A stretch of DNA of 64,000 bases from Paenibacillus tuaregi (GCF_900086655.1 NZ_LT575476.1:2577869-2641868), one strand, 5' to 3'; shown: positions 17,929 through 27,776, counted from the first letter of the stretch. Notes: generated by a model from the letters alone, not told the origin. Program-made: numbers and translations.

Positions 17929-18972
17929 ATGAATACAATTAAGGTCGGCATTGTGGGTTATGGACTGTCGGGTGAGACCTTTCACGCACCACTTATCCAA
18001 TCTATTGAGGGAATGGAGATTCTTAAGATTGTCTCCAGGAATGCTGATAAAGTGAAAAGAAAGCTGCCAGATACGGAAGTAGCATCTTCTATAGAAGATC
18101 TATTATCCGATGAAAGAATTGATCTAGTCGTCATCACAACTCCGAATTCAACACATTATTCTTATGCGAAACAGTCTTTACTCGCTGGGAAACACGTTGT
18201 AGTTGAGAAACCGTTCGTTATCCAAAAAGAAGAAGCACAAGATCTGATCGAAACCGCTAGCGGGCAGAACAAAATGCTGAGCGTTTTTCACAATCGGAGA
18301 TGGGATAATGATTTTCTGACCGTGAAGAATTGTATCGAATCCGGCGTTATGGGCGAAATTTATCAGTATGAAGCGCATTTTGACCGGTATCGGCCAGAAG
18401 TTAGAGAAAGATGGAGAGAACAAAGTGGACCAGGCGCCGGAATGCTTTATGATTTAGGAGCGCACCTCATCGATCAAGCGCTGTATCTATTTGGTAACCC
18501 GATAAGCGTGTACGGGGATGTATTTGCACAACGAGCGGGTTCCGTGGTGGATGATTATTTTCATATTATCTTAAATTATGGGGAAATGCGGGCCATTCTG
18601 CACAGTGGTTCAATAGTTAGAAGCTCCGGGCCGAAATTTCAAGTTCACGGCAGTAAAGGGAGCTTTATTAAATTTGGTCTCGATTCACAAGAGGATGCTC
18701 TTCGTCAAGGCAAAAAGCCGGGAAGTCCCGGTTGGGGGAGAGACCAAGAGCAGTGGTATGGTGAGTTGACAACTGAAATTGGGGAACAAGAGATAACCAA
18801 AAAACTAGAAACAATACCGGGTTCTTACGAAAACTTCTATCAGGGCATTTTTCAATCGATAACCGATCAAGCTCCAGTACCTGTAAGTCCAAGTGAAGCG
18901 ATGAATACGATTAAGGTGATTGAATTAGCCAAGAAAAGCAGTCTGGAGCAAAGAACGGTCCTTTTTGAATAA
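17929..18972 (+). CDS. iolW: Gfo/Idh/MocA oxidoreductase, IolW-like scyllo-inositol dehydrogenase
   Basis: 347-residue NAD(P)-dependent oxidoreductase. A Rossmann N-terminus (VGIVGYGLSGETFHAPLI) is followed by the EKP motif (VVEKPFV, catalytic Lys) and the DLGAHLIDQALYLFG element with the conserved Asp and His. The whole resembles Bacillus YvaA/IolW, an NADP-dependent scyllo-inositol dehydrogenase. The HAPLI motif is typical of that branch, but another sugar or inositol substrate is possible. The start is ATG 17929 behind AAGCGGGG. The DeoR regulator upstream supports a sugar catabolic role. Confidence 0.82.
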   Translation: MNTIKVGIVGYGLSGETFHAPLIQSIEGMEILKIVSRNADKVKRKLPDTEVASSIEDLLSDERIDLVVITTPNSTHYSYAKQSLLAGKHVVVEKPFVIQKEEAQDLIETASGQNKMLSVFHNRRWDNDFLTVKNCIESGVMGEIYQYEAHFDRYRPEVRERWREQSGPGAGMLYDLGAHLIDQALYLFGNPISVYGDVFAQRAGSVVDDYFHIILNYGEMRAILHSGSIVRSSGPKFQVHGSKGSFIKFGLDSQEDALRQGKKPGSPGWGRDQEQWYGELTTEIGEQEITKKLETIPGSYENFYQGIFQSITDQAPVPVSPSEAMNTIKVIELAKKSSLEQRTVLFE

Positions 18973-18984
18973 TAGAGAAGAGAG

Positions 18985-19019
18985 GGAGGGGCTGGTAACC
19001 AGCCGCCTCCTATTTTTTT
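18985..19019. terminator. Terminator between the dehydrogenase and amylase genes
   Basis: The stem GGAGGGGCTGG/CCAGCCGCCTCC with loop TAA is followed by a seven-base T run, between convergent genes. Confidence 0.85.
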
Positions 19020-19033
19020 CTGAGGAAATCATA

Positions 19034-22000
19034 TTAACCCGCCTTGGCCAGTATTTTCACTTCCTTAGGCCCCAGTGTCACGTTTACGGAACCGTTGTGG
19101 ATTTGGACTGTATCTGTCCCAAGCTGGTTCTTTAGTGTGGAACCATTGGAGATATTCTCGATGTTCGAGACGGTCCGGGTGGCAGTGTTCCAGGAGTTGT
19201 TGATGACTACCACAACCTCATCTCCATCCTTGGAACGTTGGTAGCCGTAGAAAGAACCGTCTGCAAGCTTTTCTTTCTGTGATCCATTTTGCAGGGCCGG
19301 ATGGCTGCTGCGAACGGCGCTGATCTTCGCAATATACTTATACAGTTCATGATTGGCGTCCGGCACAATGTCCTCCCGGTTCTGCGGGTCAGCTCCGCCG
19401 CTGTATCCGAGCTCCGTCCCTTGATAAATGATCGGGATGCCCCTTGAGGTCAGTACAAATCCAAGCGCAGCTTTGAGCTGCGGCCATTTGTCATAGGAAG
19501 CACCGGGCTTGCCGGAAGCCTCGTTCAAGAAGCGCTTAACGTCATGATTGTCTAGAAATACACCATTAAGCTTAGCATCCCGATAGTTGGCATCTTCACT
19601 GTATCGGTCCTTAATCTTGGTTGTTGAAGCGTCATGGCCGAATACGTCCCTGATCGTATAATACATAGGGAAGTCGACCACCGCATCGAGATAGTTGGAG
19701 TAGTCCCCGATCCTGGACGGGTTGCCGTCATAGATTTCCCCCATAGTGAACGTACCCGCGGCTGTATCGAAATCCTTCAGGAACCATTTAGGCATATGTT
19801 TGGCAGTGTCTACACGTAGACCGTCCACCTTAGTCTCTTGAACGAGCCATTTAATCCAGTTTTTCAATTCCTGCGCTGTTGCCGGATTCTCCTGATTAAG
19901 GTCATCAAGCCCAGCTACATCCCCGTTCTCGATCTTCCACTGGTTGTTGGAGTCATAGTCAGCATCTGTAATGCTCCCGTTATGATGGTACCAGTCTGGA
20001 TTATTGAAGGGAGCCGCAGCTGTGCCGTTGCCAGGCTGGAAATCTCCTGTGTGGTTGGGGACGACATCCAGCATGACAGCAATCTGCTTGCTGTGTGCTG
20101 TATTCACCAGCTCCTTCAGTTTATCCATGGTACCCAGGTGTCCGTCGATGGAGTAAAAGTCATAAGTATGATAGCCGTGATAGGCATTGACACTCTTCTG
20201 GGCGGTAACTGGAGTAATCCAGATTGCCGTGAAGCCCAAGTCCTTGATATAGTCCAGCTGATTGATAATTCCTTGGAAATCTCCGCCATGCCACTTCGCC
20301 GGATCATTCTTGACCGATGCGAATCCTCCCCAATTGTCGTTGGAAGTATCCCCGTTGCTGAAGCGGTCTGTCATGATAAAATAAATGCTTTGCTTGCTCC
20401 AGTCCGTTGCTGATGTTCCTCCATCCGGGACAGACCCCGGGACTCCCGGGGATATCGCGCCTGCCGATCCGTTTGCATTTGGAGTATAGGTGGATGTGCC
20501 TTTACCGAAAAAATAGTTCTTCATGTTGTTGCTGTCCCAGGTGCCGTTTCCGTTATTAAAAGCGGCTTCAATCCGGCTTGCTGTGCCGAGATTGAGTGTG
20601 ATTTTGGCATATCCAGGATAAGAGGATTCCGCATCGGGCATGGGCCTCCCTGGGACCTGCGTCCATGTGCCGCCTTCTGTACGATAATGGATGTAGGGTG
20701 TGGCATACCCTTTCTTATAATAAATCGTGGCTGTGTTTCCATTGCCGGGATCAACGGCCGGAGCTCCTGCCGTAATCGTGCCTGCCGATCCATTTGCAGC
20801 TGGTGTGTAGGTTGACGTCCCCACACTAAAGAAATAGTTCTTCATGTTGTTGCTGTCCCATGTACCGCTTCCATTATTAAAAGCCGCTTCCAGTTGGGTG
20901 GCTGACCCGATATCGACCGTGATTTTGCCATATCCCGGGTAGGCCGATTCGGCATCAGGGATTTTCGTGCCTGGAGCTGTAGTCCATGTGCCGCCTGCTG
21001 GACGGTAATGCAGATAAGGCGTTGCGTAGCCTTTCTTATAATAAATTGTGACCTTGTTGTTCCCGCCCGGGTCCACGACAGGTGTAGCATGATTAATTAC
21101 ATACTTCTTGAAATTCGCCAGATCTCCAGTCGGCGAGCCGTCCGAATTAACAAGGTTCCCCAGCCGCAGCAGGGTAAATCCGTTATAACCCCAATTCAAA
21201 ATCTTCTCTTCAATTTTCTGAAAATTGCCGGTTGGTAGAGCATTCTCTCCGTTTAGCCGCACACCTTTGCCCTTGGCGATGGAAGAAACCGTGTCCACTA
21301 ACGTAGAGGGGAGAGAGTAGGCGGGGGAAGTCCCGCTATCATACATTTCCAGAGCCGTAAATGTAAGGTCAATGTTATTGTCCTTGAACTTCTGGATCAG
21401 GGTGTTGTAATCGTAATAGCCAGCGGCATGCTCGGCACTGTGCGGCGCTGCAGGATTGTTAATCTGCCAGTGAATGCCCGAGATTTTGGCGCCAATCCGG
21501 ACCCCGAATACAGGATCAAAGTTGGCATGAGCCGCACTCGCGATGGTGTCCAGATGTTTCTCAAGCACACTTTGGTACCACGCTAGAAAATCCTTGCCAT
21601 AAGCGGTTGAATAACCTCCGTTAGAGTAGAATCCATCTCCGTCACTTGGCGGATTAATGCTGCTGGTATTGGTCAACTGAAGACCCCAAGCCTGGTTCAC
21701 ACCATTTAAGGAGCCGTATTTGCTGAGCATGGCGGTTCTGAACGCATTCTTGGCCGTGTCTGTGTAGACCTGGAACTTTCCGCGGGATGGATAACTCCAG
21801 CCAGCAGCCTGATAGTAGGAAGGGAATCGAAGCTCGCCGGAAGGCCCTCCGCTCAAGTATATTTTGGCGATTAACCCTTTATAGCTTGAGAAATTGGAGG
21901 CAAAAGAAGCATACAAATCGTTGTACTGCTGGCCGATTCCGCTCCAGAAAGGGGAAAGGGCTTCATTGTTTACATAGCCGGTCTCACTTTTATACTTCAT

Positions 22001-22426
22001 TTCATCGGCAGAGCCTTTATTCCAAAGCCAGGAGGGAATAGGAATATTGCAGTCATCACCTGGGTTGCCGCCGCAGGCATGCGTCGATAGAATAGGGACC
22101 CACTTCAAGCCGGATTCTTGGACCACGTTCGCATACGTCTTGTAGTAACTCCAATCGAACTGGTTGTCACCTGCAGCCTCAACATCCCCCCACCATACAT
22201 CGGTGGTGAGGGCATATACGCCATTGTTCTTCAGAGTTTGGAGCTGATTACGAAAAGCATTCCAATCGGTAATTTTGGTCAGTGGAGCCATTACGTAAGC
22301 TTGAAAGTCAGATGCAACTTCTGCTTTGGCGGTGTTCGTGAGGGGAGTAAGAAAAGTGCCTAGGATGAGGGATAGAATAAGAGTAAATAAACAGCCTTCT
22401 TTCCATATTTTTTTGACAAAGGCCAA
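19034..22426 (-). CDS. Bifunctional beta-amylase/alpha-amylase, secreted
   Basis: About 1130-residue secreted starch hydrolase. After a signal peptide ending near AKA (about residue 33) come a GH14 beta-amylase domain (about 40-445; VYALTTDVWWGDVE), two CBM25 starch-binding modules (about 455-555 and 560-655, each with TIYYKKGYATPY) and a GH13 alpha-amylase domain (about 674-1130) with catalytic Asp in GLRVDTAKH, Glu in MGEIYD and Asp in LDNHD. This is the layout of the P. polymyxa precursor, which is cut outside the cell into separate beta- and alpha-amylases. I chose TTG 22426: it follows AGGAGG by 8 bases and lines up with the P. polymyxa start as I recall it; ATG 22444 is in frame but lies upstream of that site. 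A cre site lies upstream. Confidence 0.93.
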   Translation of the reverse strand: MAFVKKIWKEGCLFTLILSLILGTFLTPLTNTAKAEVASDFQAYVMAPLTKITDWNAFRNQLQTLKNNGVYALTTDVWWGDVEAAGDNQFDWSYYKTYANVVQESGLKWVPILSTHACGGNPGDDCNIPIPSWLWNKGSADEMKYKSETGYVNNEALSPFWSGIGQQYNDLYASFASNFSSYKGLIAKIYLSGGPSGELRFPSYYQAAGWSYPSRGKFQVYTDTAKNAFRTAMLSKYGSLNGVNQAWGLQLTNTSSINPPSDGDGFYSNGGYSTAYGKDFLAWYQSVLEKHLDTIASAAHANFDPVFGVRIGAKISGIHWQINNPAAPHSAEHAAGYYDYNTLIQKFKDNNIDLTFTALEMYDSGTSPAYSLPSTLVDTVSSIAKGKGVRLNGENALPTGNFQKIEEKILNWGYNGFTLLRLGNLVNSDGSPTGDLANFKKYVINHATPVVDPGGNNKVTIYYKKGYATPYLHYRPAGGTWTTAPGTKIPDAESAYPGYGKITVDIGSATQLEAAFNNGSGTWDSNNMKNYFFSVGTSTYTPAANGSAGTITAGAPAVDPGNGNTATIYYKKGYATPYIHYRTEGGTWTQVPGRPMPDAESSYPGYAKITLNLGTASRIEAAFNNGNGTWDSNNMKNYFFGKGTSTYTPNANGSAGAISPGVPGSVPDGGTSATDWSKQSIYFIMTDRFSNGDTSNDNWGGFASVKNDPAKWHGGDFQGIINQLDYIKDLGFTAIWITPVTAQKSVNAYHGYHTYDFYSIDGHLGTMDKLKELVNTAHSKQIAVMLDVVPNHTGDFQPGNGTAAAPFNNPDWYHHNGSITDADYDSNNQWKIENGDVAGLDDLNQENPATAQELKNWIKWLVQETKVDGLRVDTAKHMPKWFLKDFDTAAGTFTMGEIYDGNPSRIGDYSNYLDAVVDFPMYYTIRDVFGHDASTTKIKDRYSEDANYRDAKLNGVFLDNHDVKRFLNEASGKPGASYDKWPQLKAALGFVLTSRGIPIIYQGTELGYSGGADPQNREDIVPDANHELYKYIAKISAVRSSHPALQNGSQKEKLADGSFYGYQRSKDGDEVVVVINNSWNTATRTVSNIENISNGSTLKNQLGTDTVQIHNGSVNVTLGPKEVKILAKAG

Positions 22427-22501
22427 ACCGGTCATCCTCCTCATAATTCAGATAATAGGGAACAAACCAAACCGACGGACTGCACGCGCGTGTGTAAGTT
22501 G

Positions 22502-22515
22502 TGCAAACGTTTACA
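22502..22515. promoter_or_regulatory. Near-consensus CcpA cre site before the amylase gene
   Basis: TGCAAACGTTTACA matches the cre consensus TGWAANCGNTNWCA at all but one position. It lies about 75 bases upstream of the amylase start and would give glucose repression of the amylase gene. Confidence 0.75.
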
Positions 22516-22608
22516 TTTACAGTTTAATTTTTACAGTTGGCATTAACAAGTCAAATAATTGTTCAAAAAAGGGGATTTTATTGACAGGTATGCAGAAATC
22601 CACATGGA

Positions 22609-22833
22609 TTACAGACTTCTTTCCAACAGGGTTCCCACTTGTTTAGCCATAACTTGAGGCGGATAGGGCATTCCATTCCGAATCCACCACTCAATGACCC
22701 CAACATAAGCAGTTCTGGCATATTGCAGCATAACGTCTTCAATTAAATCCGTTTTCTCTCCACACTTTTTGTCAATCTCGCCTTTGAATCCTTCCATAAA
22801 CGAATCTAGAAGCCGACTTCTAAAGAAAAACAA
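22609..22833 (-). pseudogene. TetR-family regulator, C-terminal remnant
   Basis: 74 codons encode the ligand-binding C-terminal end of a TetR regulator (RNRLLESFMEG-like RSRLLDSFMEG, then GVIEWWIRNGMPYPPQVMAKQ). The DNA-binding N-terminus is absent: homology stops at the hairpin at 22842. No good ribosome site is present. It is a decayed gene with no DNA-binding function. Confidence 0.75.
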
Positions 22834-22841
22834 GGAAACAA

Positions 22842-22890
22842 GATCAGGCCAAGCAGCATGTTCTATAAAAACATGACCGCTTGGCCTGAT
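22842..22890 (-). terminator. Long hairpin after the ArsR-family gene
   Basis: ATCAGGCCAAGC pairs with GCTTGGCCTGAT, with an inner CATGTT/AACATG stem. It lies just after the stop of the ArsR-family gene (minus strand) and marks the point where the TetR remnant is broken. Confidence 0.65.
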
Positions 22891-22901
22891 TTGTCATTTA
22901 C

Positions 22902-23816
22902 TTAATAATTTATCCGCACCTGGATATTCTGCTCGTAGTTGCCGAAGTGCTTGCCGAACAGACTGACGCCGCCGGCATGACGGGCATCCTCTGGGGAGAC
23001 GATGCGAAACCGGATTTCCTCTCTAGGCAGGATCGGAATATCCTTCATCGATACATCGGACATCCGCATGCCGTCCATATACGTACCTGAAGAGGTGACG
23101 AGCAGCGTTTTCAGCAAGCCGTGCTGGGTGCTGCCGATTTCCCACCACGAAGGAGTCAGCTTCCCGCGCACGCTGCCGAAATCGCCTGGCGAGGTCCAGA
23201 CGCATACGGGAATGTCATTGAGCAGAAATGTTATGTCTGACGGCCAATCCTCGGCATAGCCCGGTGCTTCCGAGCCAATCTCCAAAGAAATACGCAGCGA
23301 GCTGATACGGTTCTTGCCGGATACGTAGTTCGGAATGCGGTATTCGACATAACCGCTGGCGAACCAGATATGCTGGGCCTTAACGTGCTCGGGCTCGGCG
23401 AAATACCGCGGGTCGTCGCGCATCCCGATCAGCTTCGCCTCGGAGGCGAGTCCGCAGGTGGGCTTCACCTGCCAGTCGGCATACTGCCCGACAGGAATGT
23501 CCACGTCGTAGCCGTCCTGCTGGGACTCGGCCGGGCGGCCTTCATCGGTTTTGAAGACCAGCGAGGCCTGCTCCAGACGAAGGGAGCATTGCTTCTGCAT
23601 GCCGCGCTTGCCAGCGGTAATTTCCGTGCGGAGAATGCCCGCCTCCTCCAACTGCTGTACATGCTTGGTCACGATCGCAGAGGAGAGATTCAGCTTATGT
23701 GCCATTTCTTTTATATTGAGGCTTTCCTTGCCGAGCATTTCGATCATTCGAATACGCGTCTCTGATGCCAACGCCATGAATAAAGGCAAATTTTCCTGGC
23801 TTACTTTGATTTCCAT
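22902..23816 (-). CDS. ArsR-family transcriptional regulator with long C-terminal domain
   Basis: 304 residues. The N-terminal 80 form an ArsR winged helix (ALASETRIRMIEMLG, NIKEMAHKLNLSSAIVTKHV). The remaining 220 residues form a larger domain that includes a jelly-roll-like, beta-rich stretch and is far beyond the usual 100-residue ArsR length. Proteins of this layout sit next to glycosidase genes in Paenibacillus. It is divergent from the GH2 enzyme gene at 24070 and probably represses it; a perfect palindrome lies between them. No metal-binding cysteines are seen, so a sugar ligand is more likely than a metal. Confidence 0.85.
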   Translation of the reverse strand: MEIKVSQENLPLFMALASETRIRMIEMLGKESLNIKEMAHKLNLSSAIVTKHVQQLEEAGILRTEITAGKRGMQKQCSLRLEQASLVFKTDEGRPAESQQDGYDVDIPVGQYADWQVKPTCGLASEAKLIGMRDDPRYFAEPEHVKAQHIWFASGYVEYRIPNYVSGKNRISSLRISLEIGSEAPGYAEDWPSDITFLLNDIPVCVWTSPGDFGSVRGKLTPSWWEIGSTQHGLLKTLLVTSSGTYMDGMRMSDVSMKDIPILPREEIRFRIVSPEDARHAGGVSLFGKHFGNYEQNIQVRINY

Positions 23817-23946
23817 AGAGCCCCCGATGTTATTTTATAAGTTGTTTTGTATCTATTCTATAACCATATGATTAACTAAACAAGAAAATAATTGACTAAA
23901 TTTAACGGTTAATTTAATATTTACGTGAGAACTCATAGATTAATCA

Positions 23947-23962
23947 TTAACTAATTAGTTAA
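23947..23962. promoter_or_regulatory. Palindromic operator between arsR-like and GH2 genes
   Basis: TTAACTAATTAGTTAA is a perfect 16-base palindrome. Related half-sites (TTAACTAA, TTGACTAA, GGTTAATT) occur at 23872-23915, which suits binding by the divergent ArsR-type regulator. Confidence 0.6.
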
Positions 23963-24069
23963 CCAAAAAACTTGGGAAAACAATGCAGCAAAGGCTGAAG
24001 GCAAACCACCGCAATACGCAAGCCAATTCTGAAATATCAAATCAAATCATGGGAAAAGGAGTTTTTACT

Positions 24070-25818
24070 ATGGAACCCACGATCACGATCCCCCGTCCCG
24101 AATACCCGCGTCCGCAATGGGTGCGGGACCACTGGCTGAATTTGAACGGCGCCTGGCAATTCGAAATTGATCACGGCAAAAGCGGGAAAGAGCGCGGCTA
24201 CCACCAACCGGAGCATGATCTCAAAGGAACGATCACCGTTCCATTTTGTCCAGAAAGCAAGCTGTCTGGTGTGGAATACAAGGACTTTATGGCTGCGGTC
24301 TGGTATAAGCGGGAATTCACCTTGCCTAAGGATTGGATGAAGGGCAGAGTTCTGCTTCATTTCGGTGCTGTTGATTATGAAACCGAGGTATGGGTCAACG
24401 GGGCTTCCGTTGGCATGCATCGCGGCGGGTATTCCTCGTTTAGCTTTGATATAAGCCCGCATGTCACGGAAGGTGTCAACGTGGTGACCGTCTATGCGGA
24501 GGACGATGTCCGCTCGGGACGTCAGCCGCGCGGTAAGCAGAGTGAACGCTTCCATTCGCATGGCTGCGACTATACCCGCACGACTGGCATTTGGCAAACG
24601 GTATGGATTGAATCGGTGCCTGAAGCATATATGTCGGACATGAAAGTAGTGGCCGATCCGGCTAATGCATGCGCACACCTGGAAGTGAAGGTCATCGGAA
24701 ACGCTGCGGGGGCCGAGCTGAAGGCTTCCGCATGGTATGACGGGAAAGCCGTCGGCGAAGCTGTGGCCCGGGTGCATGGGCCATGCGTCAAGGTTACCGT
24801 GCCTTTATCGGAAGTCCATTTGTGGGAGGCGGGCCACGGTCGGCTGTATGATCTGAAGCTGTCGCTCGAACGGCAGGGCCTGACTGCTGATAAGGTCGAT
24901 TCGTATTTCGGACTGCGCACGGTGCGGCTGGATGGCATGGCGTTCCGGATCAATGAGAAGTCGGTGTTCCAGCGGCTTGTGCTGGATCAAGGCTTTTACC
25001 CGGACGGCATTTATACCGCGCCCTCGGATGAGGATCTGCGGAAAGATATCGAAATTTCGATGGGCCTTGGATTCAATGGCGCAAGACTGCATGAGAAAAT
25101 GTTCGAGCCGCGCTTTTTGTATTGGGCTGATCGGCTTGGATATCTCGTCTGGGGCGAACATGCCAACTGGGGACTTGACATTACCACGACCGCAAGCTTA
25201 TCGCGGTTCTTACCCGAGTGGATAGAAGGGGTGGAGCGGGATTACAATCATCCGGCGATTATCGGCTGGTGCCCGTTCAACGAGACTTGGGACCGGGACG
25301 GCGCCAAGCAGGATAACGAGGTGCTGCGCATCGTGTACGAGATGACCAAACGGCTTGACCCGACACGCCCGGTGATTGATACCAGCGGCAACTTCCACGT
25401 CGTGACGGATATTTTCGACCTGCATGATTACGATCAGAATCCGGAAACGTTCCGGGCCAGATACGAACCGATGAAAACCGGCGGAGAGGTGTATAACACG
25501 TTCCCAGACCGGCAGACGTATGGCGGGCAACCATATTTCATCAGCGAATACGGCGGCATTTGGTGGAACCCCGGCCAGAAGGAAGACAACGCTTGGGGCT
25601 ACGGCGACCGGCCGGCATCCGAAGAGGAGTTCATCAAGCGATACGAGGGCTTGACGAATGCTCTGCTTGATCATCCGATGATGTTCGGATTTTGTTATAC
25701 CCAGCTGTATGACGTGGAACAGGAAGTGAACGGTCTGTATACCTACGACCGGCGTCAGAAGTTCGATCCGGAGGTGATTCGCCGCATCAATTCCCGTAAA
25801 GCGGCGATTGAGGATTGA
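24070..25818 (+). CDS. GH2 glycoside hydrolase (beta-galactosidase/glucuronidase type)
   Basis: 582-residue cytoplasmic enzyme of glycoside hydrolase family 2. It has the N-terminal sugar-binding jelly roll (WYKREFTLPKDW, VDYETEVWVNG, about 60-170), an immunoglobulin-like middle domain and a TIM-barrel catalytic domain (about 280-580) with acid/base Glu in CPFNETW and nucleophile Glu in ISEYGG. It lacks the C-terminal domains of LacZ, like the shorter glucuronidase-type members. I chose ATG 24070 because AAAAGGAG precedes it; an upstream in-frame ATG at 23983 has no ribosome site. Substrate not predictable. It is probably controlled by the divergent ArsR-type protein. Confidence 0.9.
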   Translation: MEPTITIPRPEYPRPQWVRDHWLNLNGAWQFEIDHGKSGKERGYHQPEHDLKGTITVPFCPESKLSGVEYKDFMAAVWYKREFTLPKDWMKGRVLLHFGAVDYETEVWVNGASVGMHRGGYSSFSFDISPHVTEGVNVVTVYAEDDVRSGRQPRGKQSERFHSHGCDYTRTTGIWQTVWIESVPEAYMSDMKVVADPANACAHLEVKVIGNAAGAELKASAWYDGKAVGEAVARVHGPCVKVTVPLSEVHLWEAGHGRLYDLKLSLERQGLTADKVDSYFGLRTVRLDGMAFRINEKSVFQRLVLDQGFYPDGIYTAPSDEDLRKDIEISMGLGFNGARLHEKMFEPRFLYWADRLGYLVWGEHANWGLDITTTASLSRFLPEWIEGVERDYNHPAIIGWCPFNETWDRDGAKQDNEVLRIVYEMTKRLDPTRPVIDTSGNFHVVTDIFDLHDYDQNPETFRARYEPMKTGGEVYNTFPDRQTYGGQPYFISEYGGIWWNPGQKEDNAWGYGDRPASEEEFIKRYEGLTNALLDHPMMFGFCYTQLYDVEQEVNGLYTYDRRQKFDPEVIRRINSRKAAIED

Positions 25819-25851
25819 GAGGTACTCCTAAGTTTAGTGAGACAGACGCTT

Positions 25852-25880
25852 AAGAAGGGCCGTTGGGCCCTTCTTTTCTT
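25852..25880 (+). terminator. Terminator after the GH2 gene
   Basis: AAGAAGGGCC/GGGCCCTTCTT hairpin followed by TTCTTT, 34 bases after the stop. Confidence 0.85.
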
Positions 25881-25968
25881 TAGCCCTGAAATGGTTCCAC
25901 CATTTTTAAGCATCTGTCAACGTATGGTTATTATTATAAGCAGCAGCGTAATTTTGTTTTATGTTAAT

Positions 25969-27594
25969 TTACTCTGGAATATTTTCAACATTCGGATCAG
26001 GGATATAACTGCTTTGATAGTCCGAATACATCACATCCGTGACCATCCCAGCAGCAGCGTGGTGTAAATCATGGCAATGGAACATCCAATCTCCCGGGCT
26101 GTCTGCTTCAAATGCGACTTCATAAGTTTCCCCTGGCTTCACATTGAGCGTATCTTTCATGATCGGTGATCCTTGAAACAGTTGGCCATTTTTACTTAAT
26201 ACTTGGAAGAAGTGTCCGTGCAGGTGCATCGGATGATCATCCGAATTGGACTTGTTAACAAAGATCACTTTGACCTTGTCCCCTTTTTTGACGTTAATTT
26301 TATCGGTATCCGGGAATACCTTTCCGTTGATCGTATAGGCCATTTCGCCGTTCTTCATTTCTGTATTTAAATTCAATGTGACTACTTGATCAAATTTCTG
26401 AGATAAAGAGAACTTGGCTTTAGACATCTTACCGTATTGTTCGAGGTCGAACAGAGGTAGGGTGGTGTCAGAAGCATTGGATTTATCAGTTTTTGCGTCT
26501 GAGCCTTCGTATTGAATGACAGCTTTCATATTCTGAATTTTAGACGATGCTTTTCCGTGCTCTTCCAAAAACCAGGAGCCTGGATTATCGGCAGTAAACT
26601 CAATATCATAACGCTCTCCGGGTGCAATGGAAAGCAGCTGGTTCTGGATGACAGCAGGATCATTCACCGGCTGCCCATCGGTTGCGATGACTTTGAAATC
26701 ATGGCCATGCAGATGCATTTGATGTGTGATAAATCCTGCGTTAATGAGGCGGATTCTAACCTTGTCGCCTTCTTTTACAAGTAACGGATCTATCGAATTA
26801 CCCGATTTCCCATTGATCGTGTAGATATCATACATGCTCATATCATGCCCACTCATGTCCATACTGCTGTGATCCACATTCATATCGGATCCGGACATAT
26901 CCATGTTGCCATGATCCATATTTCCCATATCCATGTTGCTTGAATCATGTGTCATCTCCATATTGGTGCTGGTGGACTCCTCAGTTTTTCCACCCATGTT
27001 CATGCCCCCAGAGCTCATCCACTCATCTAATATCAGCGTATAATCCTTATCGAAATCATCCTTTGGATCTTCAACGATCAATGAACCATACAAGCCTTTA
27101 TCCACCTGGTTCACACTGTCTTGATGAGAGTGGTACCAGTACGTGCCCGGGGTTGTAGCTTTAAATTCATAGGTAAACGTTTTTCCAGGCTCTACAGCGT
27201 CTTGGGTCACACCAGGAATTCCATCCATGTTATTCGGGACTGGATACCCATGCCAGTGAATGGAGACAGGTTGCTTCATCTCATTTTTGAGGTTAATTTT
27301 TACTGTGTCCCCGACCTTCACACGAATTTGCGGCCCCGGTACCGAGTTGTTAAAGGTCCACACAGGCAGCGTTGTTCCTTTAGAAACCTCCAGATTGCTT
27401 TCTTGAGCTGTAATAGTAACTTCCTTACCGTCGACCACATTCATGGCGGATGTCAGTTTAACGGCATTAGAATCCGGTGTTGTGTTCATTTTCGAATGAT
27501 CCATGCCCTCCATATTGTTGACCTTGGCACAGCCTGTGGCAATGATCGCAATTGAGCTTGCTACAACCAAGGTTTTAAGTATCGCTGTCTTCAT
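25969..27594 (-). CDS. Multicopper oxidase lipoprotein, copper resistance
   Basis: 541-residue exported laccase-type oxidase. A lipobox IIATGC near residue 22 makes it a membrane-anchored lipoprotein. The four copper-binding segments are intact: HWHGYP, WYHSHQDS, HPMHLHGHFF and FHCHDLHHAAAGM. A Met/His-rich insert (about 205-250, repeats of MDMSG and MDHGN) resembles the CueO methionine-rich region that binds Cu(I). It probably oxidises Cu(I) to the less toxic Cu(II). ATG 27594 is chosen because AAGGGGG precedes it by 7 bases. It is divergent from copZ; the gap holds a CsoR-type box. Confidence 0.92.
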   Translation of the reverse strand: MKTAILKTLVVASSIAIIATGCAKVNNMEGMDHSKMNTTPDSNAVKLTSAMNVVDGKEVTITAQESNLEVSKGTTLPVWTFNNSVPGPQIRVKVGDTVKINLKNEMKQPVSIHWHGYPVPNNMDGIPGVTQDAVEPGKTFTYEFKATTPGTYWYHSHQDSVNQVDKGLYGSLIVEDPKDDFDKDYTLILDEWMSSGGMNMGGKTEESTSTNMEMTHDSSNMDMGNMDHGNMDMSGSDMNVDHSSMDMSGHDMSMYDIYTINGKSGNSIDPLLVKEGDKVRIRLINAGFITHQMHLHGHDFKVIATDGQPVNDPAVIQNQLLSIAPGERYDIEFTADNPGSWFLEEHGKASSKIQNMKAVIQYEGSDAKTDKSNASDTTLPLFDLEQYGKMSKAKFSLSQKFDQVVTLNLNTEMKNGEMAYTINGKVFPDTDKINVKKGDKVKVIFVNKSNSDDHPMHLHGHFFQVLSKNGQLFQGSPIMKDTLNVKPGETYEVAFEADSPGDWMFHCHDLHHAAAGMVTDVMYSDYQSSYIPDPNVENIPE

Positions 27595-27776
27595 TTCAGA
27601 ATCCCCCTTGTCATTCATATCATCTTGGCCTTATCCATCATAAAACAAAGGTATATAGAATTTATGAAGATACCTATATGAATTCAAGGCTTTCAGTTAA
27701 CCGCATTTATTCGCCGTAATTAACGTTGATTCCTAAAAAGTCCCCTACGTATAATATAAATCAAATATTGAAAATT

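Noticed and set aside
19838..20413. A 191-codon open frame on the plus strand
   Set aside because: It lies wholly opposite the alpha-amylase domain, has no ribosome site and no protein-like motif; the amylase frame explains it.
20521..21090. Repeated DNA inside the amylase gene
   Set aside because: It is explained by the two tandem CBM25 modules, not by a mobile repeat.
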